Both the position numbers and the translations under genes were made by a program. The notes beneath the pieces are model-generated. The model did not search any database. It saw nothing but the letters and a program-made list of their open reading frames with translations, and was not told where the DNA came from. 5,035 nt of DNA from Sulfitobacter sp. GTDB taxonomy: Bacteria; Pseudomonadota; Alphaproteobacteria; Rhodobacterales; Rhodobacteraceae. Shown piece after piece: positions 1-5,035 of the stretch. The stretch is taken from positions 1 to 5,035 of the forward strand of contig JAGXHD010000156.1 in the NCBI GenBank assembly GCA_024636395.1, given 5' to 3'. Every line of letters starts with the position of its first letter. Position 1 is the stretch's first letter.

Positions 1-1254
1 CCCGTTGTGATCGTGACCGTGCCGGTGATGGATGAGGGCGAGCTGATCGGGTTTGTCTTTATCTCGATCGCTCAGGACGCTCTTACCGATGTGGCGCTGG
101 AGGATCCTTCCGTGGCGCCGCTGTCGCTTGTCACGTTTAACAGCGATGGCAATATTCTCACATCCGATCAGACTCAGGGCGAACGGGGCGACGAGATGCC
201 GGAGCAATACGATCTCAAACAGCTCACCGGCAGTACGCGGCAGGTTTTCACCGCCACCAACAGCGGCGGTATAGAGCGGGTCTATGCCGTGATCCCGCTG
301 ATGTCGGATAGGGTTTTTGCGATGAGTGTCTGGCCCAAGGATACCGCACTGCTGAAGACCGATTTTTCGGGCCGCGCCGCAGCCTTGCTGCCGGTTGCTA
401 TGTGGCTGGCCAGCCTGATTGTGGCGTTCTGGGCGCTGCACCGGCTCGCCATCACGCACATCCGTAAGCTAGGGCGCCAGATGCAGCATTTTGCGCTCAA
501 CCGGACGCTGCCGCGCAAGACGTTGGGCGACCGCGTGCCCGGCGAGATCGTCGCGATGGAGAAATCTTTTCTGGGCATGGCAAATTCGATCCTGCAGGAC
601 GAAGCACGGCTGGAAGACAGTCTGCGTGAGAAGAATATGCTGCTTAAGGAAGTGCACCACCGGGTGAAGAACAACCTCCAGCTTATCTCCTCGATCATGA
701 ACATGCAGATCCGGCAAGCGCCGACGGAGGCGAACCGCCGCGTGCTGCAACGCCTGCAAGACCGCATCCTGAGCCTCGCTACGGTTCACAAAAGTCTCTA
801 TCAGGACAATGAGATGACACGGGTCGACGGCAGCATCCTGCTGCGCGAGATCGTCTCGCGGAGCCTTGCGGTCGGGATGGAGCCTAATTCCGGTATCAAA
901 GTGATCGAGGATTATGACGCCATTCTGATCGGTCCCGACGATGCGGCGCCACTGTCGCTGCTTGCCTCTGAGGCGGTGACGAATGCGCTCAAATACGTGC
1001 CCAATGGCAGCAACGGTCCTGCCACGATTGAGGTCAGACTGAAATACACCGACGCGGAGGCCGCGCAACTCATGGTCGTGAACACGTCCGGAGGCGTCCC
1101 GCCCGAGGAAGGGACAGGCCTTGGCTTCCGGTTGATCCAGGCGTTCGCGCGCCAGCTTAACGGAACGCTCGATGTGGTCGATGAGGGGGGCCTGTACCGG
1201 CTGACGCTCGATTTCCCCGTGCCGTTGAAAGACAAGGACGTAATCGACTACTAG
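1..1254 (+). CDS. Sensor histidine kinase, HisKA_2 family, C-terminal part (5' end outside window)
   Basis: Membrane-bound sensor kinase that would autophosphorylate on histidine and pass the phosphate to a response regulator. The frame is open back to base 1, so the GTG at 7 is probably internal and the gene begins upstream. Counting from that codon, residues about 1-120 look like the end of an extracytoplasmic sensor domain (Cache-like, not certain). Residues about 125-147 form a hydrophobic transmembrane helix and 148-200 a HAMP-like linker. The HisKA_2 H-box EVHHRVKNNLQ is at 215-225, with H218 the likely phospho-acceptor. The N-box SEAVTNALKY carries N326, and the G-box GTGLGF is at 369-374. 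All key catalytic elements are present, so the kinase looks functional. HisKA_2 and related HWE kinases often feed the PhyR-NepR-EcfG general stress response in alphaproteobacteria. The EcfG-like promoter just downstream fits this, but the partner genes are not visible. The ligand is unknown. Confidence 0.9.
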   Translation, partial: PVVIVTVPVMDEGELIGFVFISIAQDALTDVALEDPSVAPLSLVTFNSDGNILTSDQTQGERGDEMPEQYDLKQLTGSTRQVFTATNSGGIERVYAVIPLMSDRVFAMSVWPKDTALLKTDFSGRAAALLPVAMWLASLIVAFWALHRLAITHIRKLGRQMQHFALNRTLPRKTLGDRVPGEIVAMEKSFLGMANSILQDEARLEDSLREKNMLLKEVHHRVKNNLQLISSIMNMQIRQAPTEANRRVLQRLQDRILSLATVHKSLYQDNEMTRVDGSILLREIVSRSLAVGMEPNSGIKVIEDYDAILIGPDDAAPLSLLASEAVTNALKYVPNGSNGPATIEVRLKYTDAEAAQLMVVNTSGGVPPEEGTGLGFRLIQAFARQLNGTLDVVDEGGLYRLTLDFPVPLKDKDVIDY

Positions 1255-1286
1255 GACGGGTATTTGCATGAATCTCGGTGACGGGC

Positions 1287-1312
1287 GGAACTTCCCGACC
1301 TCCACGGGGTTA
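1287..1312 (+). promoter_or_regulatory. Candidate EcfG-type (general stress sigma factor) promoter
   Basis: GGAAC at 1287-1291, a 16-base spacer, then GGTT at 1308-1311. This closely fits the alphaproteobacterial EcfG consensus of GGAAC and CGTT separated by 16-17 bases, with one mismatch in the -10 element. Transcription would start near 1320, about 25 bases before the ATG of the small membrane protein gene at 1345, which is a normal leader length. The stress-type kinase gene immediately upstream supports the reading. It rests on pattern matching only. Confidence 0.6.
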
Positions 1313-1344
1313 GATACCCGAATACTTAGGAAAAGGAGGCGACG

Positions 1345-1506
1345 ATGACGAACGAAATGTTCCTCGGCGGCCTCATGATCCTGACGATGGTTGCTGGAAT
1401 TGTGATTGCGATGACGTCGACGCGCAATTCCGGGAATGACCGATTTAGGGACACGCGCGAGCGCCCTAATGACCGTAAAAATCGCTCGGCCGTTCGGCGC
1501 GATTGA
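1345..1506 (+). CDS. Small single-pass membrane protein of unknown function (53 aa)
   Basis: A 53-residue protein with an excellent ribosome binding site, AGGAGG at 1334-1339, five bases before the ATG. Residues about 5-24 (MFLGGLMILTMVAGIVIAMT) form one hydrophobic helix. The rest, about 28-53, is a hydrophilic tail with nine arginines and one lysine, ending RRD. By the positive-inside rule the tail should be cytoplasmic. I do not recognise a family. It has its own promoter-like sequence (GGAAC/GGTT) and is followed 29 bases later by a strong terminator, so it looks like a single-gene transcription unit. The inferred role is in the envelope during general stress, because of the promoter and the kinase gene upstream; no enzymatic motif is present. 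The RBS, terminator and sensible composition make it a real gene in my view, despite its size. Confidence 0.75.
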   Translation: MTNEMFLGGLMILTMVAGIVIAMTSTRNSGNDRFRDTRERPNDRKNRSAVRRD

Positions 1507-1535
1507 GGATTGTCAGACATTTGGTCGACAATAGT

Positions 1536-1569
1536 GGCCCTTCCCCCATCCCGGGGGGAGGGCCTTTTT
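1536..1569 (+). terminator. Rho-independent terminator after the small membrane protein gene
   Basis: Left arm GGCCCTTCCCCC (1536-1547) pairs with GGGGGGAGGGCC (1553-1564) over 12 base pairs with a single T-G wobble. The loop is five bases (ATCCC), and TTTTT follows at 1565-1569. The T tract lies only on the plus-strand side, so it terminates rightward transcription from the 53-aa gene. The minus-strand regulator gene ends 20 bases away at 1590, but its read-through of the hairpin would not be followed by a T run. Confidence 0.9.
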
Positions 1570-1589
1570 CTTGAGTTTTGGGTGCTGTG

Positions 1590-2141
1590 CTAAAACACGG
1601 GAGGTGTGAGCGCGCTTACGATTTCGCACTCTTCGATGCCTATGTTGCGGAAGCGGTGCGGCAAGCGGCTGTCGAACAGATAACCATCACCGACGCCGAG
1701 CACCTGAATGGCATCGCCCACAGTCACCTCGATCTGGCCGCGGGTGATGATTCCGGCCTCCTCGCCCTCATGCGCCAAAAACTCCGGCCCCGTATCTGCG
1801 CCGGGCGGATATGTTTCGTGCAGAACTTGAAGCGTGTGCTGGCGCGCGTTGCCCAATTGCCGCAGCGAGACCTGACCGGGGCCATCGGGGGCGACACGTG
1901 TGAACTCGTTTGCGCGGAAGAAAACCTTGGGGCTATCGGCCTCCTCAATGGCGCCAAAAAACTCGGCCATGGAGACGGGAATCGCGTCCAGCAGGCTCTT
2001 GAGAGAAGCGACGGAGGGGGATGTTTTATCGGTCTCGATCAGCGAGATCGTCCCATTTGTCAGGCCCGCGCGGGCTGCCAGTTCGCGCTGCGACAGACCG
2101 CGCTGGATGCGGATTTTCTTGAGGCGTTTTCCAATGTCCAA
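1590..2141 (-). CDS. XRE-family regulator with C-terminal cupin domain, PuuR-like
   Basis: DNA-binding repressor-type protein of 183 aa, close to E. coli PuuR (185 aa). Counting from the TTG at 2141, residues about 4-57 form an XRE helix-turn-helix, with LSQRELAARAG and the recognition helix TNGTISLIE. A linker follows, then a cupin effector domain at about 100-183 with H124 and E127/E128 in the HEGEE motif, H162 in LPHRF, and an ending (EIVSALTPPVF) very similar to PuuR as I recall it. The frame is open up to a TTG at 2234, which would add 31 residues. I prefer 2141 because of the family length, an AGGA nine bases upstream, and a promoter-like sequence that would start transcription near 2236. 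It is divergent from the GABA aminotransferase gene, so control of that gene and of itself is likely. The inducer (putrescine, GABA or another amine) is inferred, not shown. Confidence 0.9.
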   Translation of the reverse strand: MDIGKRLKKIRIQRGLSQRELAARAGLTNGTISLIETDKTSPSVASLKSLLDAIPVSMAEFFGAIEEADSPKVFFRANEFTRVAPDGPGQVSLRQLGNARQHTLQVLHETYPPGADTGPEFLAHEGEEAGIITRGQIEVTVGDAIQVLGVGDGYLFDSRLPHRFRNIGIEECEIVSALTPPVF

Positions 2142-2150
2142 GGGGCTGGT

Positions 2151-2154
2151 TCCT
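2151..2154 (-). promoter_or_regulatory. Ribosome binding site supporting the TTG start of the regulator
   Basis: On the minus strand AGGA occurs nine bases before the TTG at 2141. It is a modest site, but together with the PuuR family length it favours this start over the in-frame TTG at 2234. Confidence 0.45.
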
Positions 2155-2173
2155 GAAAGGGTGCACCGGGCGA

Positions 2174-2183
2174 AACACGTGTT
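2174..2183. promoter_or_regulatory. Perfect 10-bp palindrome, possible operator
   Basis: AACACGTGTT is a perfect palindrome centred between 2178 and 2179, in the leader region 33 bases upstream of the preferred regulator start and about 155 bases upstream of gabT. A palindrome here could bind the regulator dimer or another factor. If the regulator used the upstream TTG at 2234, this would instead be coding sequence. A perfect 10-mer palindrome can also occur by chance. Confidence 0.3.
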
Positions 2184-2242
2184 CTCGGTCGGCGATATCC
2201 GGCTGACCTGACCACCCGGTGGGGAAAAAAACAAGTGCCGTG

Positions 2243-2272
2243 ATTATCCAGATTGACAATTAAATTAAACAA
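2243..2272 (-). promoter_or_regulatory. Candidate sigma-70-type promoter for the PuuR-like regulator
   Basis: Read on the minus strand, TTGTTT (2272-2267) is followed by an 18-base spacer and GATAAT (2248-2243), a good -10 element. Transcription would start near 2236, giving a leader of about 95 bases before the TTG at 2141. The region is AT-rich, so chance matches are easier here. Confidence 0.35.
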
Positions 2273-2292
2273 GAAGAGACGTTTTGTTAAAC
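2265..2292. repeat. Repeated TTAAAC motif, 22 bp apart, in the regulator-gabT intergenic region
   Basis: TTAAAC occurs at 2265-2270 and again at 2287-2292, a spacing of 22 bp, or about two helical turns. AACAA (2268-2272) and TTGTT (2284-2288) also form a short inverted repeat. The first copy overlaps the -35 element of the candidate regulator promoter, and the second lies 45 bp before the gabT start. Placement fits an operator controlling both genes, but no protein-binding evidence is available. Confidence 0.3.
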
Positions 2293-2324
2293 GCGGGATG
2301 TCCGCGCCGGTCCTCTAGCCTATG

Positions 2325-2329
2325 AAGGA
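2325..2329 (+). promoter_or_regulatory. Ribosome binding site deciding the gabT start
   Basis: AAGGA lies seven bases before the ATG at 2337. The earlier in-frame ATG at 2322 would place this site inside the coding sequence and has no purine-rich site of its own upstream (CTCTAGCCT precedes it). Confidence 0.65.
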
Positions 2330-2336
2330 ACAGACC

Positions 2337-3719
2337 ATGTCCAGCACATTGAAGCGCGCGCCCCGTAAAGCAAGCAAGAAAATGCCACAGATTTCGATTG
2401 TCGAACCTGCGGCGCCCAAGACCTATACCAATGAGGACCTGATCCGCCGCCGCGAAGCTGCTGTGCCGCGCGGTGTGGCGTCTGCTGCGCCCGTGTATGC
2501 CGCTTTCGCCGAAAATGCGGAGCTGTGGGATGTGGATGGCAAGCGGTTCATCGACTTTGTGGGCGGCATTGGTGTGCTCAACACCGGCCACCGCCATCCC
2601 GGTGTGATCGCGGCTGCGAAAGCGCAGGAAGATCTGTTCACTCACACCTCTTTTCAGGTAGTGCCCTACGCGCCCTACATCGAGCTTGCGGAAAAGCTGA
2701 ACGAACTGGCCCCCGGCGATGCGCCGAAAAAGACGCTGCTGGTGACAACTGGCGCCGAAGCGGTGGAGAACGCGGTAAAGATCGCGCGTGCGGCCACGGG
2801 GCGTCCTGGTGTGATCGCGTTCACGGGCGGCTATCACGGTCGCACGCTGCTGACGCTGGGAATGACCGGCAAGATCAGCCCCTACAAAAAAGATGTGGGC
2901 CCCTTCCCGTCCGATATCTTCCGCGCGCCTTTCCCTAATTTGCGCGATGGCATCACCGTCGAGGACGCCCTGACGGGGCTGAAAAACCTTTTCCTGACCG
3001 ATGCGCAGCCCGAGCGGATCGCCTGCATCATCATAGAGCCCGTTCTGGGCGAGGGCGGCTATACCCCAGTGCCGTTCGAGATGCTGACCGCGCTGCGCGA
3101 GATCTGTGACCAGCACGGCATCATGCTGATCGCGGACGAAGTGCAGGCGGGCTTTGGCCGCACGGGCAAATGGTTTGCGATTGAGCATTCCGGCGTGGTT
3201 CCGGATCTGATCACCGTAGCGAAATCCATGGCGGGTGGTTATCCATTGGCAGGCGTGATCGGGCGCGCCGATGTCATGGACGCGATGATCCCCGGTGGTT
3301 TAGGCGGCACATACGGCGGCAACCCTGTTGCTTGCGCGGCCGCACTTGCCGCGATCACGGCGATCGAGGACGAGAACCTGCTCGCGAAATCCATCATGCT
3401 GGGCGACAAGCTCAAGGCGCGCTTTGCCGAGATCGGCGCGCGAGCGGCCCCTTACCGGATGTGGGATATTCGCGGTCTTGGTGGGATGGTTGCTGTCGAG
3501 TTTGTCACTGATTTCCAAAGCGCCGCCGTGGATGCCGCGTTGACCAAGCGCATCATCGCCCATGCACTGGAGCGGGGTCTGCTGCTGCTGAGCTGCGGTC
3601 TGCACGGGAACGCGATCCGCGTGATGGTCCCGCTGACCGCGTCCGACGAGATCGTGGACGAAGGCCTTGCGATTTTTGAGGAGTCGCTGGCGGCTGCGGT
3701 TGTCGAAGGCAATACCTGA
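2337..3719 (+). CDS. gabT: 4-aminobutyrate--2-oxoglutarate aminotransferase (GABA transaminase)
   Basis: PLP-dependent class III aminotransferase that moves the amino group of GABA to 2-oxoglutarate, giving succinate semialdehyde and glutamate in the cytoplasm. It is 460 aa from the ATG at 2337 and aligns closely from TYTNEDLIRRREAAVPRG onward with the start of E. coli GabT (426 aa). Visible signatures are VLNTGHRHP, LLVTTGAEAVENAVKIARAA, GGYHGRT, IIEPVLGEGG, LIADEVQAGFGRTG (D267 should contact the pyridine nitrogen), AKSMAGGYPLAG (K296 is the Schiff-base lysine), and GGTYGGNP (T325, phosphate contact). About 29 extra N-terminal residues, rich in K and R, precede the conserved part. EPVLGEGG has L where E. 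coli has Q. The gene is divergent from a PuuR-like regulator and closed by its own terminator, so it seems monocistronic. PuuE or 5-aminovalerate aminotransferase (DavT) activity cannot be excluded, since these enzymes are very similar. Confidence 0.93.
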   Translation: MSSTLKRAPRKASKKMPQISIVEPAAPKTYTNEDLIRRREAAVPRGVASAAPVYAAFAENAELWDVDGKRFIDFVGGIGVLNTGHRHPGVIAAAKAQEDLFTHTSFQVVPYAPYIELAEKLNELAPGDAPKKTLLVTTGAEAVENAVKIARAATGRPGVIAFTGGYHGRTLLTLGMTGKISPYKKDVGPFPSDIFRAPFPNLRDGITVEDALTGLKNLFLTDAQPERIACIIIEPVLGEGGYTPVPFEMLTALREICDQHGIMLIADEVQAGFGRTGKWFAIEHSGVVPDLITVAKSMAGGYPLAGVIGRADVMDAMIPGGLGGTYGGNPVACAAALAAITAIEDENLLAKSIMLGDKLKARFAEIGARAAPYRMWDIRGLGGMVAVEFVTDFQSAAVDAALTKRIIAHALERGLLLLSCGLHGNAIRVMVPLTASDEIVDEGLAIFEESLAAAVVEGNT

Positions 3720-3752
3720 GCTTCAGAAGACCGAGCGAAGATTGAAAACATG

Positions 3753-3786
3753 ACGCGCGGGGGGAAACCTTCGCGCGTTTTGCTTT
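3753..3786 (+). terminator. Rho-independent terminator of gabT
   Basis: ACGCGCG (3753-3759) pairs with CGCGCGT (3772-3778). The stem extends inward through two G-T wobbles and two G-C pairs to a GAAA loop (3764-3767), about 11 pairs in all. It is followed by TTTGCTTT. It lies 34 bases after the gabT stop and before the start of the next gene, separating the two transcription units. Confidence 0.8.
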
Positions 3787-3821
3787 GGCACGTTTGGCAG
3801 ACTGCGGTATGGCTGCCCCGT

Positions 3822-3825
3822 GGAG
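3822..3825 (+). promoter_or_regulatory. Ribosome binding site deciding the start of the exported protein gene
   Basis: GGAG lies eight bases before the ATG at 3834. It supports this start over the in-frame ATG at 3750, which lies at the base of the gabT terminator hairpin and would put residues without signal-peptide character before the hydrophobic stretch. Confidence 0.6.
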
Positions 3826-3833
3826 TCTGGCAC

Positions 3834-4673
3834 ATGGTGCTTTTGCGGTTTTTGATATTGATGATGCTGGCCGCCCCTGCGCAGGCGCAGGAGGGGCTGC
3901 GGCTTGGTATATTCGGCACGGTCGAGAGCGTCGCGCCGCTCGTGGTGGCGGGACAGCGCATCACAATGCCCGAGGGCCTCAAGGTGATCAGCCCGTTGGG
4001 AACGGGCCATCAGGTTTTGAGGGGTGATACGCTTGCGGTGCGGGCGGCTGTCGCCGGAGGGGAGCTGGTCGCGGAGCGGGTGCTGGAGATCTATCCTGTG
4101 GTCGGGCCGGTGGGCCGCCTGGCCCCCGGGTCAGCTCGAGTGATGGGCACACCGGTCCATATTCCACCTGATGTGTCCTTGAAATCCGGTGACTGGGTCG
4201 CGGTGAGCGGGCTTTGGAGCGGGGATACCGTGATCACGACGCGGGTGCGTGACGTGGAGCCGGGGAGTTATGCGCAACTGCTCGGGGCTGTGGACCCCGA
4301 CAGTGGGCAGATCGGTGCCAGTGCTTTGAAAGGAGAGTTGACGCCTAAAGAGGGGTACGGGAAAGACATCTGGATCCTTGCCGGGACTGCCGCGGAAGAC
4401 GGACTGCGGGTTCAACTCTTGTCAAAAGGGGTGTTTGGCACTGCTGTTGCGCTTGCGCTTTGGCAGGGTTACGCCTCGCTGCCCGTCGCCTCGCAGACCT
4501 ATATGATCCACGGCACTGCGATCACCGGGACCGCGCGGGACGCGCAAATGCCCGATGCTGGCGCGCTGATCCTGCGCTGCGTGCACGAGGGGCGCGTCAT
4601 CGGGAATGCGCCCGAGGGGCTGGATGCGGCGTTCGCGGCGCTGGGCTGCGCTACACATACTCCGGCGGAGTGA
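3834..4673 (+). CDS. Predicted exported protein with repeated DUF5666-like modules
   Basis: A 279-aa protein from the ATG at 3834. The N-terminus MVLLRFLILMMLAAPAQA is a textbook Sec signal peptide, with cleavage expected after A18 (AQA|QEG), so the mature protein should be periplasmic or outside the cell. The mature part contains similar beta-rich units, each with a GxV/GxP-type opening and a 'GD-hydrophobic-V...GG/SGD..V..ERV' ending: about 28-85 (RGDTLAVRAAVAGGELVAERV), 99-141 (SGDWVAVSGLWSGDTVITTRV) and a weaker third unit at about 149-198. This pattern resembles DUF5666 (OB-like beta modules), recognised from memory. The only two cysteines, C249 and C272, could form a disulfide. Function is unknown; a structural or binding role in the envelope is more likely than an enzyme, since I see no catalytic motif. 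It follows the gabT terminator, has no clear promoter in view, and its 3' end overlaps the convergent glutamate synthase-like gene by 23 bp. Confidence 0.8.
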   Translation: MVLLRFLILMMLAAPAQAQEGLRLGIFGTVESVAPLVVAGQRITMPEGLKVISPLGTGHQVLRGDTLAVRAAVAGGELVAERVLEIYPVVGPVGRLAPGSARVMGTPVHIPPDVSLKSGDWVAVSGLWSGDTVITTRVRDVEPGSYAQLLGAVDPDSGQIGASALKGELTPKEGYGKDIWILAGTAAEDGLRVQLLSKGVFGTAVALALWQGYASLPVASQTYMIHGTAITGTARDAQMPDAGALILRCVHEGRVIGNAPEGLDAAFAALGCATHTPAE

Positions 4674-5035
4674 ACGATTCTGCACTGGCGCGCGACCAGC
4701 GGTCTTTGTATCCCATGTGATCCTCAGCTGTATCATCGACCAGAAAACCTATGGGGAGATAGGGAAACGCCTTGTTTCCCTGCACCATGGAGCGATCCGA
4801 TTGGCGCTGCATCAGATGGTGGGGCAGAAAACCGCTCGGATCGGAGAGGCCTGCCGCACCCGTCATTTCGCCCAGAGCGCTGAGGGTCTCGCGGTGAAAC
4901 CGCGCAACCCGCTCCGATTTATGCGCCGGATCGAGCGCGCGCGCGCGGAGCGGATCTTGCGTGGCGACGCCCGTGGGGCAGTGATTGGTATGGCAAGCCT
5001 GCGCCTGAATACATCCGATCGCAAACATGAACCCG
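4651..5035 (-). CDS. FMN-binding glutamate synthase family protein, C-terminal end (5' part outside window)
   Basis: C-terminal 127 or so residues of a protein related to the FMN-binding, synthase domain of GltB (COG0069). The frame stays open to the right edge (G-F before the ATG at 5028), so the gene continues beyond the window and the ATG is internal. Counting from that Met, GCIQAQACHTNHCPTGVATQ gives C6, C12 and C17, the C-X5-C-X4-C pattern that binds the 3Fe-4S cluster in glutamate synthases. Next come RALDPAHKSERVARFHRETLSAL and a PHHLMQR segment typical of the standalone members, then a tail ending FTPPEYV. Standalone members of about 500 aa lack the glutaminase domain, and their exact substrates are often undefined; a related subunit occurs in N-methylglutamate synthase. 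With only this end visible I cannot choose. The stop lies inside the 3' end of the convergent exported protein gene. Confidence 0.88.
   Translation of the reverse strand, partial: GFMFAIGCIQAQACHTNHCPTGVATQDPLRARALDPAHKSERVARFHRETLSALGEMTGAAGLSDPSGFLPHHLMQRQSDRSMVQGNKAFPYLPIGFLVDDTAEDHMGYKDRWSRASAESFTPPEYV

Noticed and set aside
7..9. GTG at 7 as the true start of the histidine kinase
   Set aside because: The frame is open to the left edge, no ribosome binding site can be judged, and the sensor domain would be cut, so the gene almost certainly starts outside the window.
469..1305. Long minus-strand open frame opposite the kinase gene
   Set aside because: It mirrors the kinase coding frame, its translation is arginine/histidine-rich with no family features, and the plus-strand kinase is unmistakable.
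1535..1589. Bidirectional terminator also serving the minus-strand regulator
   Set aside because: The hairpin is present for both strands, but on the minus strand it is followed by ACTATTG rather than a T run, so termination there is not supported.
1578..2156. Plus-strand open frame opposite the PuuR-like regulator
   Set aside because: The minus-strand frame has clear XRE and cupin motifs; the plus frame is a shadow without recognisable domains or a ribosome binding site.
2253..2258. TTGACA as a -35 element for gabT on the plus strand
   Set aside because: A perfect -35 match, but 16-18 bases downstream there is only AGAGAC/GAGACG-type sequence and no acceptable -10. The gabT promoter remains unidentified.
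2265..3188. Long minus-strand open frame opposite gabT
   Set aside because: A shadow of the strongly conserved aminotransferase, common in GC-rich DNA.
3750..3833. ATG at 3750 as the start of the exported protein
   Set aside because: It lies at the base of the gabT terminator hairpin and would bury the signal peptide behind 28 residues; the ATG at 3834 has its own GGAG and a standard signal peptide.
1..5035. Insertion sequences, CRISPR arrays, tRNA or rRNA genes
   Set aside because: No transposase motif, no regularly spaced repeats, no cloverleaf-like sequence and no rRNA-like stretches were seen on either strand.

Overview
The window is chromosomal DNA from a GC-rich alphaproteobacterium, most probably a Rhodobacterales (roseobacter-type) species. 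I infer this from three things: protein similarity recalled from memory, a histidine kinase of the HisKA_2 type paired with an EcfG-like promoter (a general stress response signature of alphaproteobacteria), and a standalone FMN-binding glutamate synthase-like protein. No mobile element, CRISPR array, tRNA or rRNA is visible, and the whole window is gene-dense and compact.

Left part (1-1570): the 3' portion of a membrane sensor histidine kinase gene (HAMP-like, HisKA_2, HATPase) enters from outside the window and ends at 1254. It is followed by a GGAAC-N16-GGTT promoter-like sequence, a 53-codon gene for a small single-pass membrane protein with a very basic tail, and a strong rho-independent terminator. 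The kinase and the promoter together suggest the edge of a PhyR/NepR/EcfG general stress response locus, but the sigma factor and anti-sigma factor themselves are not in view.

Middle part (1590-3786): a divergent pair. On the minus strand is an XRE/cupin regulator of the PuuR family, probably starting at a TTG. On the plus strand is a GabT-type 4-aminobutyrate aminotransferase, which ends in its own terminator. The roughly 195-bp region between them is AT-rich near its centre and holds a 10-bp palindrome, a repeated TTAAAC and a minus-strand promoter-like sequence. The layout suggests that the regulator senses a GABA or polyamine pathway compound and controls gabT and itself. No succinate-semialdehyde dehydrogenase gene lies next to gabT.

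Right part (3834-5035): a gene for a predicted exported protein built of repeated DUF5666-like beta modules. It runs convergently into, and overlaps by 23 bp, the 3' end of a minus-strand gene for an FMN-binding glutamate synthase family protein. Only the C-terminal end of that protein, with its 3Fe-4S cysteine motif, is inside the window.

I did not find a clearly novel multi-gene system. The most interesting items are the candidate EcfG-controlled small membrane protein, the regulator/gabT operator region, and the exported repeat protein of unknown role.
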